From positions 1 through 64,000 of the forward strand of contig NZ_PVEP01000012.1 in NCBI RefSeq assembly GCF_002973535.1: 64,000 bases of DNA. The letters run 5' to 3'. Position numbers and translations under genes: made by a program. Under the pieces are notes generated by a model. The model saw only the letters and a list, made by a program, of their open reading frames with translations, did not search any database and was not told the origin of the DNA. Positions 17,495-26,706 of this stretch are shown here, in pieces. This DNA comes from Albidovulum denitrificans. GTDB lineage: Bacteria > Pseudomonadota > Alphaproteobacteria > Rhodobacterales > Rhodobacteraceae. The first letter of the stretch is position 1. The number at the start of each line of letters is the position of its first letter.

Positions 17495-18627
17495 AATTCG
17501 CATCGGAATTCCGCGATCCCGCCGCCGCGCGCGCGCTTCTCTCGGCGATCGCCGCCAGGGCCGACCAGATCGGCGCAACCCGCGCGCATCCGATCCACAT
17601 CATGGAGATCTGCGGTGGCCACACCCATTCGATCTTTCGCTACGGCCTCGACAAGCTGATCCATGAAGGGGTGGAGTTCATCCACGGCCCCGGCTGCCCG
17701 GTCTGCGTCCTGCCAATGGCCCGTGTCGATGAATGCGTGGAGATCGCCGAACGGCCGGGCGTGATCTTCACCACCTTCGGCGACGCCATGCGCGTCCCCG
17801 GCCACCGCAAGTCCCTGTTGCAGGCGAAGGCGGACGGGGCCGACATCCGCATGGTCTATTCGCCGCTTGACGCGCTGGAACTGGCGCGGCGCAACCCCGA
17901 ACGCGAGGTGGTGTTCTTCGGCCTGGGGTTCGAGACCACGACCCCCTCGACCGCGCTGTCGATCCAGCAGGCCGCGCGCGAGGGGCTGGCGAACTTCTCC
18001 GTCTTCTGCAACCACATCACCGTGCCAGAGCCGATCAAGGCCCTTCTCGACGATCCTGACATGGTGCTTGACGGGTTCATCGGCCCCGGCCACGTGTCGA
18101 TGGTGATCGGCACCCATCCTTACGACTTCATCGCCCGCGATTATGGCAAGCCGCTTGTCGTCGCGGGGTTCGAGCCGACCGACCTTCTGCAATCCGTCCT
18201 CATGGTGCTGACCCAGATATCCCTCGGCCGCGCGGCGGTGGAAAACCAGTATGCCCGCGTCGTGCCGGAACATGGCAACCCGGTCAGCCTTGCCGCGATC
18301 GAGGATGTCTACGAACGCCGGCCCAGCTTCGAATGGCGCGGCCTGGGCGAGATCGACGCAAGCGGCCTGCGCATCCGGGCGAAATACGCCGCCTACGACG
18401 CCGAAGAAAAGTTCGGCATCGGCTATGCCGCGGCGTCGCGCAACGTGCCGGAAATCGAGGGCTGCGCCTGCGGCGCCGTGATGACCGGCAAGCTGAAGCC
18501 GACGCAATGCCCGCAATTCGGCACGGGCTGCACCCCCGAAATGCCGCTTGGCGCGCTGATGGTGTCGTCCGAAGGCGCCTGCGCGGCCTATTGGCAATAT
18601 GCCGGCGCAAGGACCGCCGCCGAATGA
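17491..18627 (+). CDS. hypD: Hydrogenase maturation Fe-S protein HypD
   Basis: HypD is the [4Fe-4S] scaffold on which Fe(CN)2CO is built. Family motifs are all present: MEICGGHTHSIFRYG, HGPGCPVCVLP, FTTFGDAMRVPG, FGLGFETTTPS, FCNHITVPEP and FIGPGHVS. The C-terminal cluster cysteines lie in GCACGAVMTG, QCPQFGTGCTPE and EGACAAYW. The length is 378 residues. It overlaps hypC by 4 bp and hypE by 4 bp. Confidence 0.95.
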   Translation: MKFASEFRDPAAARALLSAIAARADQIGATRAHPIHIMEICGGHTHSIFRYGLDKLIHEGVEFIHGPGCPVCVLPMARVDECVEIAERPGVIFTTFGDAMRVPGHRKSLLQAKADGADIRMVYSPLDALELARRNPEREVVFFGLGFETTTPSTALSIQQAAREGLANFSVFCNHITVPEPIKALLDDPDMVLDGFIGPGHVSMVIGTHPYDFIARDYGKPLVVAGFEPTDLLQSVLMVLTQISLGRAAVENQYARVVPEHGNPVSLAAIEDVYERRPSFEWRGLGEIDASGLRIRAKYAAYDAEEKFGIGYAAASRNVPEIEGCACGAVMTGKLKPTQCPQFGTGCTPEMPLGALMVSSEGACAAYWQYAGARTAAE

Positions 18628-19646
18628 CGCTGCGCGACATCCATGTGACGATGGCCCATGGCGGCGGCGGCAAGGCCATGCGCGACCTGATCGACGAGGT
18701 CTTCACCGCAGTCTTCCAGCCGCCCGGTAGCGAAGATCAGGCCCGGCTGACGAATGACGCGCTTAGCGAGCCGGGCGCTAGGCTTGCCTTCACCACCGAC
18801 AGTTTCGTGGTGACCCCGCTTGAGTTTCCCGGCGGCGACATCGGCAAGCTTGCCATCTGCGGCACCGTGAACGACCTTGCCGTCGGCGGGGCGCGGCCGC
18901 TTTGGCTTTCCGCCGCCTTCGTCATCGAAGAAGGCTGTGAGATCGCGCTGCTTCGCCGGATCGTCGCGACCATGGCGGAGGAGGCCGCGAAAGCCGGGCT
19001 GCGCATCGTGACCGGCGACACCAAGGTGGTTGAACGTGGCAAGGGCGACGGCGTCTTCATCACCACCGCCGGGATCGGCGTCATCCCGCCCGGTATCGAC
19101 ATCGGCGCCGCGAAGATCCGCCCCGGCGATGCCGTCATCGTCAACGGTGTCCTCGGCGATCATGGCGCGACGATCCTTGCCGCGCGGGGCGACCTCGCGC
19201 TGTCCGCCGATCTGGTGTCGGATTGCGCGGGGCTGGGGCATCTGATGCAGGCGGCCCTTGCCGCCGCGCCGGGCATTTCCGCCGCCCGCGACTGCACCCG
19301 CGGTGGTCTTGCCAGCGCGCTGAACGAGATGGCGGCAGAGGCGAACGTGACCGTGGAGCTTGAGGAAGCACGGCTGCCGCTGCGCCCCGAGGTCGTCGGG
19401 ATGTGCGAAATCCTCGGCCTTGACCCGCTCTATCTGGCCAATGAGGGGCGGCTGGTGCTGTTCTGCCCCGCCGATCAGGCCGACGCCGCCCTTGCCGCGA
19501 TGCGCGCCCTGCCCGAGGGCGCGGGCGCGACCATCATCGGCCACACCCTTGAACGCTGCGGCGCGCCCGTCACCCTGCGCACCGCCTTTGGCGGCGCCCG
19601 CATCGTCGACATGCTGATCGGCGAACAACTGCCGCGCATCTGCTGA
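18624..19646 (+). CDS. hypE: Carbamoyl dehydratase HypE
   Basis: HypE converts the carbamoyl group received from HypF into thiocyanate on its last residue. The C-terminus PRIC ends in the required Cys. Other motifs are MAHGGGGKAMRDLI, FTTDSFVVTPL, GDIGKLAICGTVNDLAVGGA, RIVTGDTKVVERG and RDCTRGGLASALNE. At 340 residues it is complete. It is the last gene of the maturation operon, and the next two genes face it. Confidence 0.95.
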   Translation: MTLRDIHVTMAHGGGGKAMRDLIDEVFTAVFQPPGSEDQARLTNDALSEPGARLAFTTDSFVVTPLEFPGGDIGKLAICGTVNDLAVGGARPLWLSAAFVIEEGCEIALLRRIVATMAEEAAKAGLRIVTGDTKVVERGKGDGVFITTAGIGVIPPGIDIGAAKIRPGDAVIVNGVLGDHGATILAARGDLALSADLVSDCAGLGHLMQAALAAAPGISAARDCTRGGLASALNEMAAEANVTVELEEARLPLRPEVVGMCEILGLDPLYLANEGRLVLFCPADQADAALAAMRALPEGAGATIIGHTLERCGAPVTLRTAFGGARIVDMLIGEQLPRIC

Positions 19647-19719
19647 GACCCGGCACCGGAAGGATCGGGGGCGCGGCTTCGGCCAGGGTCACCCCGACAT
19701 GCGCCGCCGCCCGCCTTTC

Positions 19720-20340
19720 TCAATCGCGCCCGCCGACCAGCGGCGTTGCCGCCGTGCCGGGCAGTTCCGCCTGCCCCTCGGGGCGGGCATGGAAGAGGGC
19801 CGGGAATTTCCAGTCCGGCTCCTCGCCGCAGAAAAGGTCCAGATAGGGGATGGCGAGCGAGGGGTCCTCGCCCACATTCTCGCGAAAGCTCCACCAGGTG
19901 CGCAACTCGTGCAGCACCTCGTTGGGATGTTGTTCGCGGTGGTAGTCGGAGTTCAGCACCAACCCCCGCACGTTCAGGCAGAAGCCGACGTAAAGATAGC
20001 CCTCGGGCCAGAAATAGGCGGGGTTGGAACTGTCCGCATGGGCCGGAAGTGCGACGCCGGTCACCGGCTTTTCGCGGATCAACTCGCGCAGCATGAGGCC
20101 CGCGGCAAAGCCGACATAGGCCGCGTTCTGCCCCGATTCCGCCGGCTTCTGGCGTTCGAACGCCGCCAGCCACGCGGCGAAGACGGCGGCCAGCCCATCG
20201 TCGCTGACATCATAGGTCGTGCCGGTTTCGGCGGTTGTCTCCTGCATTTGCAGGTGAAAGGCCCGGATGAACCAGCGCAGGCGCTGCGCCTCCTTGTGCA
20301 GGGGCTGGGCGTCGCTGAAGAGGGAGACGGGTGGTGCCAT
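19720..20340 (-). CDS. Unrecognised protein next to the hydrogenase locus
   Basis: A 206-residue soluble protein without signal peptide or obvious membrane helices. ATG 20338-20340 gives MAPPVSLFSDAQPLHKEAQR; the longer frame upstream overlaps the neighbour and looks non-coding. Notable segments are a central FWPEGYLYVGFCLNVRG and a Trp/Phe-rich LRTWWSFRENVGEDP. It starts 8 bp after the upstream gene, so the two probably form one operon. I cannot assign a family. Its position convergent to hypE suggests, but does not prove, a link with hydrogenase. Confidence 0.7.
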   Translation of the reverse strand: MAPPVSLFSDAQPLHKEAQRLRWFIRAFHLQMQETTAETGTTYDVSDDGLAAVFAAWLAAFERQKPAESGQNAAYVGFAAGLMLRELIREKPVTGVALPAHADSSNPAYFWPEGYLYVGFCLNVRGLVLNSDYHREQHPNEVLHELRTWWSFRENVGEDPSLAIPYLDLFCGEEPDWKFPALFHARPEGQAELPGTAATPLVGGRD

Positions 20341-20348
20341 GGCTTCCC

Positions 20349-21026
20349 TCACAGATGTTGGGCGAGCATCCGAAGACGCGCGTTCAGCTTGTCGGTATCG
20401 GCCGGATCGCCCGGCTCTGCGGGGATGGAACGGCAAAGGGCGGCGGCCATGTCGAGCAGCCGAAGCTCTTCCTCCGCACTGTCCGCCCGCGCCGTCAGCA
20501 GCCAGACGATAGCCGCCGTCAGCAGGCTTTCGGGCGTATGGCCGCCCGGCGCCGCCTGCACCACCGGGGCGGCCGGCAGTTCCCCGATCGCGGCCGACGT
20601 CAGGACCGCCCGGCAGGCCAGCGCCGGCCGGGTCCCTGCATCGGACGGCAGCTTCCTGAGCGCTGCGACCGCGACCGCCTCGCTGAACATCCAGTGCGGC
20701 CGCGCCGCCGCGCGGGCCGACAGGTAATCCCAGGCGAAGCCCATCATCCGCGCGCAGGCATCGGCCCCCTCTGCCGCGCCGTTCACAAAGCCGGAGGCGG
20801 CGGCAAGCTGGTCGCGGTCCAGCCGCGACACCACATCGCCGACCGTCGCCTGCTTCATCGCATGAAGCGTGTCCCGGACGGCATGGCGAAACGGCTCCGG
20901 CACCATGCGCGCCACCGGCTCAAGCGCCTCTTCCGAAAGGTCGGCAACACCCGAAAGCGCCCGCAGCGCATCGCGCAGGGGGGCCTTCAGGCTTCGCGGG
21001 ATCGGGGGCAGGTTGGCTTGTTTCAT
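20349..21026 (-). CDS. Unrecognised alpha-helical protein, operon partner
   Basis: A 225-residue protein starting MKQANLPPIPRSLKAPLRDA. It is Ala- and Leu-rich, predicted mostly helical and soluble, with a few scattered Trp (PHWMFSEAVAV, AAIVWLLTARAD). No catalytic motif is recognised. It is followed after 8 bp by the 206-residue protein, so a functional pair is likely. A gap of 28 bp separates it from the kinase gene downstream of the ABC operon on the same strand, so read-through from that operon is possible. Confidence 0.7.
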   Translation of the reverse strand: MKQANLPPIPRSLKAPLRDALRALSGVADLSEEALEPVARMVPEPFRHAVRDTLHAMKQATVGDVVSRLDRDQLAAASGFVNGAAEGADACARMMGFAWDYLSARAAARPHWMFSEAVAVAALRKLPSDAGTRPALACRAVLTSAAIGELPAAPVVQAAPGGHTPESLLTAAIVWLLTARADSAEEELRLLDMAAALCRSIPAEPGDPADTDKLNARLRMLAQHL

Positions 21027-21054
21027 CGCTTCGCCGCTGTCATCTGCCCCAAGC

Positions 21055-21999
21055 TTAGCCGCGGGTGGGGCAAGTTTCCATAAACTTCAGCGTCTCTTCC
21101 AGCGAAGAGATCACCGCCTGCGAGCCAAGCCCAAGCGCGTTCTGCGCCGATGAGGCCTGGGCCAAGCGGATGCATTCCTCCATGTCGCGCCCAAGGTGCA
21201 GTCCGGTCGCGAAACCCGCATTGAAGCAATCGCCGCAACCGCAGGAACAGACCACCTCGATCCGGTAGGCCGGAAGGTCGATCCGCCCGCCCTTCTGGTC
21301 GCGATACATCGCCCCGTCCGCGCCAAGCGTCAGGATCACCGCCCCCGCGCCCTGATCGAGAAGGAAGGACGCGATGTCCTCAAGATCGGTCAGACCCGAC
21401 AGCGCCATCGCCTCTTCCTGCGAGGGCAGGAAGAAATCGGTATGCGGCAGAAGTGGCCGGATCAGCGGAAAATCGTCCTGGGTGGAGGCGAAGACATCAA
21501 GCGTGGTCGTGATGCCGCGCGCCTTGGCCTCGGCCAGAACCTCGGCGTTGCGGCCCTTGTCCATCGCATCCATCAGGCCGACCCCGCCGATATGCAGGAT
21601 GCGGGTATCAAGCACCCGGTCGATCTGGTCGTCATCGACATAAAAGGCGCCGGTCGCGCCCAGCTTGTGCAACGCCGGGCGCTGCCCGTCAGGCCGCGTG
21701 GTCACGATGGAGGAAGAGGTCGCCACCCCCTTGCAGTGCTGCATCAATTCCGTGTCGATGCCGAAATCGCCCAGCCTTCGGCGGACCCAGTCGCCCATCA
21801 GGTCATCGCCCAGCCCGCCCACGGCCTGCACGTTCAGTCCGTGCTTTGCGGCCACGATCGCCGCACAGCCCGCCGCGCCGGAGACCGCGATGGCGAAATC
21901 CTCGACGAAGAAGGTATTACCACCCGGCGGGATCGCGGTGACAGGGCGGCACAGCGCGTCGAAGGTGTAAAACCCCATCGAGGTATAGTCGAAACTCAT
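21055..21999 (-). CDS. PfkB-family carbohydrate kinase (module 1)
   Basis: A ribokinase-fold kinase of 314 residues, probably phosphorylating the sugar or polyol imported by the adjacent ABC transporter. The N-terminal GxGDD-like strand (VGGLGDDLMGDWV) and the C-terminal nucleotide/anion-hole motif are present. The signature GAGD loop reads CGCGD inside a Cys-rich stretch, VVCSCGCGDCFNAGF. The same substitution occurs in the paralogue at 46427-47395. The two proteins also share the N-terminus DYTSxGFYTFD. It is the last gene of the minus-strand transport operon, 31 bp after the ATPase gene. The substrate is unknown. Confidence 0.88.
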   Translation of the reverse strand: MSFDYTSMGFYTFDALCRPVTAIPPGGNTFFVEDFAIAVSGAAGCAAIVAAKHGLNVQAVGGLGDDLMGDWVRRRLGDFGIDTELMQHCKGVATSSSIVTTRPDGQRPALHKLGATGAFYVDDDQIDRVLDTRILHIGGVGLMDAMDKGRNAEVLAEAKARGITTTLDVFASTQDDFPLIRPLLPHTDFFLPSQEEAMALSGLTDLEDIASFLLDQGAGAVILTLGADGAMYRDQKGGRIDLPAYRIEVVCSCGCGDCFNAGFATGLHLGRDMEECIRLAQASSAQNALGLGSQAVISSLEETLKFMETCPTRG

Positions 22000-22030
22000 C
22001 CGTTCCTCCCCTTCCGGCGTGTGACGCGGC

Positions 22031-23080
22031 CTAGCGCAGGCGCTGACCGGAGCCGGTTTCGAATAGATATATCCGGTCGGGATCGAAACGCACGCTCTCC
22101 CCCTGCCCCAGTGCCGCGCGATAGGCCCGGTCGGCTTTCACCTCGACAAGGCTCTCCCCCACCTTCAGCGTCAGATAGGTCACGTCGCCCGTGGGTTCCA
22201 CACCGTAGACATCGCCCCCCAGATGCGCACCCTCGGCGGTGACCCGGCAATCCTCGGGGCGCACGCCCAGCGTGACCTGCCCGTCATGCGCACCGGGCAA
22301 CCCCTCGACCCGGATGCCCGGCGCCTCGAAGGTCCCCCCCGACAGCCGCCCCTCGATCAGGTTCATGGGTGGCGCGCCGATGAAGCTGGCGACGAAGGTA
22401 TTGGCCGGATCGTTGTAGATCTCATCCGGCGTGCCGATCTGCTGGATCGCGCCCGATTGCATGATCACGATCCGGTCGGCCAGCGTCATCGCCTCGATCT
22501 GGTCGTGGGTGACATAGACGGTGGTGATCTTCAGCTCGCGCTGGATATGCTTGATCTGCACCCGCATCGCCTGACGCAGCTTCGCGTCAAGGTTCGATAG
22601 CGGCTCATCCATCAGGAAGACCTGCGGCTGGCGGACGATGGCGCGGGCCAGGGCCGCGCGCTGGCGTTGACCGCCCGACAGCGCGCCGGGCTTGCGGTCC
22701 AGATAGTCGGTCAGTTCCACCAGCTCCGCCGCACGGCGCACGGCGGCGTCCTGTTCGGCCTTCGGCACCCCCCGCATCCTGAGGGGGAAGCGGATATTCT
22801 CATAGATCGACATGTTGGGATAAAGCGCGTAGCCCTGAAACACCATCGCCACGTCCCGGTCGCGGGCGTCGATGTCGTTCATCACCTCGCCGTCCATGCG
22901 GATCTCCCCCTCGCTGGGGTTTTCCAGCCCGGCGATCATCCGCATCGTCGTCGTCTTGCCGCAGCCGGACGGCCCGAGGAAGACGATGAACTCTTCATCC
23001 GCGATGTCGATATTAACGTCCCGGACCCCCCAGAACGCGCCCCATTTCTTCTGGATATTGGAAAGTTCGATACGAGCCAC
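22031..23080 (-). CDS. Sugar ABC transporter ATPase (MalK/UgpC type)
   Basis: This is the ATP-hydrolysing subunit for the importer below. Walker A is GPSGCGKTTTM, the signature ALSGGQRQR, Walker B VFLMDEPLSNLDA and the switch His VTHDQIEAM. A C-terminal OB-fold (TOBE) domain follows (TLGVRPEDCRV). GTG 23078-23080 gives MARIELSNIQ and lies 5 bp after the permease stop; the longer frame upstream is not coding sequence of this family. The length is 349 residues, typical of MalK-type ATPases. Confidence 0.92.
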   Translation of the reverse strand: MARIELSNIQKKWGAFWGVRDVNIDIADEEFIVFLGPSGCGKTTTMRMIAGLENPSEGEIRMDGEVMNDIDARDRDVAMVFQGYALYPNMSIYENIRFPLRMRGVPKAEQDAAVRRAAELVELTDYLDRKPGALSGGQRQRAALARAIVRQPQVFLMDEPLSNLDAKLRQAMRVQIKHIQRELKITTVYVTHDQIEAMTLADRIVIMQSGAIQQIGTPDEIYNDPANTFVASFIGAPPMNLIEGRLSGGTFEAPGIRVEGLPGAHDGQVTLGVRPEDCRVTAEGAHLGGDVYGVEPTGDVTYLTLKVGESLVEVKADRAYRAALGQGESVRFDPDRIYLFETGSGQRLR

Positions 23081-23085
23081 GTCGG

Positions 23086-23931
23086 TTATCCTTTGACTGC
23101 GCCCATCGTCAGCCCGCGCGACAGGTGCTTCTGGATCGCGACGACGACCACGAAGACCGGAAGAAAGGCGAGAAAGGCGACAAGGGCGATTGCATTGTAG
23201 ATGATCCCGTCCGACCCGCCGGTGAAATTGGCCAGCGCGACGGACATCGTATAGGCATTGGGGGTTGAGGCGATCAGCAGCGTGAACAGGAATTCGTTGA
23301 TCGCGAAGATCATGGCGATGACCGAGGCGGTGATGATCCCCGGAAGGATCGCGGGAATGATGATCTCCCACAGGATGCGCAACTCTCCCGCGCCGTCGGT
23401 CTTGGCCGCGTCCTCAAGCTCTTTCGGGATGTCGAGCATGTAGGACCGGATGATCCAGGTCACGAAGGACAGGTTGATCGCGGCATAGATCAGCATCAGC
23501 GCCCAGATCGTGTCCAGAAGGCCAAGGTTGCGGAACAGGAAAAAGATCGGCACGGCGACGATCGCGGGCGCCATCATCCGGGTCGACAGGATGTAGAACC
23601 CGATGTCTTCACGCCCCCGGTATTGGAAGCGCGACAGCGAATAGGCCGCCGGGATGGCAAGGATCAGGTCGATGATGACCGACCCGAAGATCGCCGCGAC
23701 CGAGTTGCGGAGGTATTTCCCCATCGGCCAGTCTTCCCAGATCATGTGCCAGGCATCGAGAGAGAAGGTCGGGAAATAGATCGGCGTCGGCGTGATGATC
23801 TCGGTCCGCGGTCTCAGCCCGATGGACAGGAACCACAGGACCGGCACGACACAGAACAGCGCCCAGCCACACAGGATCAGATAGCGCAGGACAAGGTTCT
23901 CGCCGCGGGATTTCTTGCGTTTCGCAGCCAT
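23086..23931 (-). CDS. Sugar ABC transporter permease (MalG type)
   Basis: An inner-membrane permease of 281 residues with six hydrophobic helices. It has the cytoplasmic EAA loop that contacts the ATPase (ELEDAAKTDGAGELRILWEIIIP, conserved as EDAAKTDGAG). The N-terminus is basic (MAAKRKKSRGENLV). It starts 3 bp after the other permease stop. Its partner genes are SBP, MalF-type permease and MalK-type ATPase, all on one strand. Confidence 0.92.
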   Translation of the reverse strand: MAAKRKKSRGENLVLRYLILCGWALFCVVPVLWFLSIGLRPRTEIITPTPIYFPTFSLDAWHMIWEDWPMGKYLRNSVAAIFGSVIIDLILAIPAAYSLSRFQYRGREDIGFYILSTRMMAPAIVAVPIFFLFRNLGLLDTIWALMLIYAAINLSFVTWIIRSYMLDIPKELEDAAKTDGAGELRILWEIIIPAILPGIITASVIAMIFAINEFLFTLLIASTPNAYTMSVALANFTGGSDGIIYNAIALVAFLAFLPVFVVVVAIQKHLSRGLTMGAVKG

Positions 23932-23934
23932 GGC

Positions 23935-24879
23935 TCAGCTCCTTGCCGAAACGAATGCGCGTTTCACCACCATCTGCGCGATCACGATGGTCAGGATCAG
24001 CATGATCACCGAGGCGGCAGAGGCATAGCCGAAGTTGAAGAACTTGAAGCCTGTCCGGTAGATGAAATAGCTGATCGTTTCGGTCCCGAAGGCAGGCCCG
24101 CCCTTGGTGACGATGAAGACATTGGTGAACATGGTGGTGATGTCGATGGCCCGCAGGATCAGCGCGACCGCGATCACCGGCTTCATCATCGGCAGCGAGA
24201 TGTTGAAGAAGATCGCGGGCCAGGACGCGCCGTCCAGCCGGGCGGCTTCCTCCACCTCTTCGTCCTGGCCCTGAAGCGCGGCGACGAAGATGATGAACAG
24301 GAACGGCGTCCACTGCCAGACATCGGCCAGGATCAGCAGCGCCCGGCTCATCCAGGTCGAGGACTGGATCGCGAGGTTGGCGTCGATCAGGCCGATGCGG
24401 ATCAGGATGTCGGAAAAGATCCGCCCGTCCAGGAAGACAAGCTTGAAGATGAAGGCCACCGCCGAGGGCATGAACAGCATCGGCACAAGGAAGATGATGC
24501 GCCAGCCTTTGACCCATGGGTCGCGATAGGCGTGAAAGGCCAGCGCAAGCGCGATCACGCATTGCAGGACAAGCGCGATCGACCCCATGACAAGCGTGTT
24601 CCAGAGTGCGCCCCAGAACTGATAGTCGCCGAAAAGCTTCTGGTAATTGGCAAAGCCCACCGGCTTCCACGGGCCGAACTTGACCTCATGAAAGCTCTGG
24701 ATGATCGCGTAGACCCCCGGATAGAGGGTGATCATCAGAAGGTAGATCACCGCGGGCGCGACAAGAAGATAGGGCAATGCGGCCTTCAGACGCTTGCTGC
24801 GCCTCTTGAAGCTGCGCGGCGCCGGGCGTGCCGGGACGGCTTGCGCCATCCCGGCCCCCGACAGGGGGGAGTTGCTCAT
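23935..24879 (-). CDS. Sugar ABC transporter permease (MalF type)
   Basis: A permease of 314 residues with an N-terminal basic stretch (FKRRSKRLKAALPYLLVAPA), six membrane helices and an EAA loop (EEVEEAARLDGASWPAIFF region, key residues EAARLDGA). It forms the heterodimeric pore with the MalG-type protein. It lies 41 bp after the binding-protein gene, and that gap holds a strong hairpin. Confidence 0.92.
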   Translation of the reverse strand: MSNSPLSGAGMAQAVPARPAPRSFKRRSKRLKAALPYLLVAPAVIYLLMITLYPGVYAIIQSFHEVKFGPWKPVGFANYQKLFGDYQFWGALWNTLVMGSIALVLQCVIALALAFHAYRDPWVKGWRIIFLVPMLFMPSAVAFIFKLVFLDGRIFSDILIRIGLIDANLAIQSSTWMSRALLILADVWQWTPFLFIIFVAALQGQDEEVEEAARLDGASWPAIFFNISLPMMKPVIAVALILRAIDITTMFTNVFIVTKGGPAFGTETISYFIYRTGFKFFNFGYASAASVIMLILTIVIAQMVVKRAFVSARS

Positions 24880-24897
24880 ACCAAGACCTTTTGCTTT

Positions 24898-24917
24898 GGC
24901 GGCCCTGCCGGGCCGCC
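24898..24917 (-). other. Hairpin between binding-protein gene and permease genes
   Basis: A perfect 8-bp stem GGCGGCCC / GGGCCGCC with a 4-nt TGCC loop starts 3 bp after the binding-protein stop. No T-run follows. In ABC operons such elements commonly protect the upstream mRNA from 3' decay or cause partial termination, giving excess binding protein. An equivalent hairpin follows the binding-protein gene of module 2 (48456-48482). Confidence 0.6.
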
Positions 24918-24920
24918 CTG

Positions 24921-26474
24921 TCAGAAGGGAAGGGCCTTGCCTTCACCGACGTAAAGACCCGGCGCGGTTTCCGCGTAGTTTACCGGGTCGTTGCCCTGAT
25001 AGAAGCCATTGCTTTCCATGATCGACTTGACCGCGGCGGCAGCGTTGTCCAGCGCTTCCTTGGCGCTGATCTGGCCGACGACGGCGCGGTTGATCTCATT
25101 CCCGATGGCCTGCTCGATCGGGAAAGCCCCCGGCAGGCGCGGCGAACACCAGGCATGTTCAAGCGAGTCGCCCCAGACCTTCGCGGGCTGCGACACCTCC
25201 TGAAGGTTCGGGTTCTGAAGCACCGACTTGTAACCGGGCGCCACACCGTTCGCATTCGCCTCGTTCATCGCCATGATGGACGAGGTGGTCAGGAAGGCCA
25301 GCATCAGGAACGCCCCTTCGGGGTTCTGCGCTGAGGCCGCCACGCAAGAGGTGGAGCCCGCGACGTTCGGCGGCGCGAACCGCCCGCCCGCGATGCGCGG
25401 TTCGTAGATCGTGACGAAATCGCCGACGATCTGCGACTGGTCGGGGCGCATCGCCTGCGTGCCGCTGTCCTGCCAGGAGATATTGGTCGCGACCTGCCCG
25501 CCCAGCCAGGCGGCGCGGTTCTCCGGCCAGCCGGCACCGGCCATACCTTCGTTGGCGTTTTTCGACAGGGCCAGCAGAATCTCCATCCCCTTCATGCCCG
25601 CGTCGCCGTTGAAGATCGGCTCCCAGTTCTCATCGAACAGCATCATCCCGGCCTGGGCGGAGATATGTTCCCAGGTATAGGTCGACCAGAAGCCCGGCGC
25701 GGCCATGATCCCGATCCCGGACACCCCCGGCTCAACCTTGTTCAACTCACCCGAGAGGCGGATCAGTTCGTCATAGGTCGGCACCGAATTGGCCTTGTCG
25801 ATCGGACCGCCCAGCACCTTCTCGACATAGCCCTTGCGCAGGTGGACCATCTGGATGTCGCAGTCGAACGGGATACCGTACATCTGGCCGTTGAAATAGC
25901 CGTAGTTCAGCCGGTAGGTGTCATAGAAGTCGTCCAGCGGCAGCTTCCACTTGTCGGCGAATTCCTGCAACGGATGCAGGAAGCCGGGTGCCGCGAAATC
26001 GCCCAGCCAGGGCGAGAAGAACTGAAGCGCGTCGAATGAGGCGTTGCCGGAAATGAACTCGGCCAGCGCCTTGTCGTAGAAGCTGTCATCCGGGATCGGC
26101 ACCAGTTCCACCTTGATGCCCGACAGCGCCTCGAACGGCGCCAGCCCTTCGGCCGCCGATTCGGCATCCGCCGCGCCGACCGCGAAACGCACGGTCGTCC
26201 CGGCAAGCTGGGCGCGCACGGCGTCCCAGTCGACGGTGCGGATCCAGTCCTTGCTGCTGTCCCAGATCGGCTTGTCGTCCGACATGTTGTAAAGCTTGCG
26301 ATAGTCCTCGCGGACGTATTGCGAGATCGAGATCTGATCCAGCACGCTCTGCGGGTCCGGCAAATCCGTGGCCGCAAGCAGTTTGCCGCCCCAGACCGAC
26401 CCGCATGACGCGACGCCGAGGGCCGAGCTGCCGCGCATGAATGAGCGGCGCGAAAGTCTTCCGGTGAATGCCAT
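24921..26474 (-). CDS. Sugar ABC transporter substrate-binding protein, Tat-exported
   Basis: A periplasmic binding protein of 517 residues, larger than MalE but within the range of the extracellular solute-binding protein family 1. The N-terminus carries a Tat-type signal (GRLSRRSFMRGSSALG) with a hydrophobic stretch and LLAATD cleavage region. ATG 26472-26474 follows GGGAGG. It is the first gene of the minus-strand transport operon. It diverges from the oxidoreductase gene, and the 232-bp region between them holds two copies of the shared promoter motif. The ligand is not deducible. Confidence 0.9.
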   Translation of the reverse strand: MAFTGRLSRRSFMRGSSALGVASCGSVWGGKLLAATDLPDPQSVLDQISISQYVREDYRKLYNMSDDKPIWDSSKDWIRTVDWDAVRAQLAGTTVRFAVGAADAESAAEGLAPFEALSGIKVELVPIPDDSFYDKALAEFISGNASFDALQFFSPWLGDFAAPGFLHPLQEFADKWKLPLDDFYDTYRLNYGYFNGQMYGIPFDCDIQMVHLRKGYVEKVLGGPIDKANSVPTYDELIRLSGELNKVEPGVSGIGIMAAPGFWSTYTWEHISAQAGMMLFDENWEPIFNGDAGMKGMEILLALSKNANEGMAGAGWPENRAAWLGGQVATNISWQDSGTQAMRPDQSQIVGDFVTIYEPRIAGGRFAPPNVAGSTSCVAASAQNPEGAFLMLAFLTTSSIMAMNEANANGVAPGYKSVLQNPNLQEVSQPAKVWGDSLEHAWCSPRLPGAFPIEQAIGNEINRAVVGQISAKEALDNAAAAVKSIMESNGFYQGNDPVNYAETAPGLYVGEGKALPF

Positions 26475-26564
26475 CTGGTTTCCTCCCTTGATGGTTCCAG
26501 GACCGCCCCCTCCCCGCCACCTCCGGCACCGTGATCGTCGGCGCCCCCTCTCATGGCGAAGTCG

Positions 26565-26580
26565 GGAACATTTTTTTGTC
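26565..26580 (+). promoter_or_regulatory. Operator-like motif copy 1 (module 1)
   Basis: GGAACATTTTTTTGTC lies in the divergent region between the binding protein and the SAF oxidoreductase. A second copy starts 71 bp further on. The G[G/C]AACATTT core recurs at the divergent promoter of module 2, which is served by a paralogous SorC-type regulator. I infer a binding site for one or both regulators. Confidence 0.55.
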
Positions 26581-26635
26581 CGACGATACTCTTGTTCTCA
26601 AATCCGCTCTACGTCAAGGGTCACGAGCCATGTAT

Positions 26636-26676
26636 GGAACATTTTTATTGACCACCTATCAAAAGTTCATCTAAAT
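26636..26676 (+). promoter_or_regulatory. Operator-like motif copy 2 with overlapping promoter
   Basis: GGAACATTTTTATTGAC (26636-26652) runs into a TTGACC -35-like box (26648-26653). It is followed by a 17-bp spacer and a weak -10 (CTAAAT, 26671-26676), 30 bp before the start codon of the SAF oxidoreductase. This position suits repression by steric block. The AT-rich patch stands out from its surroundings. Confidence 0.5.
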
Positions 26677-26706
26677 ATTCTCAACCCAATCCAGGAAAGC
26701 GCCCCC

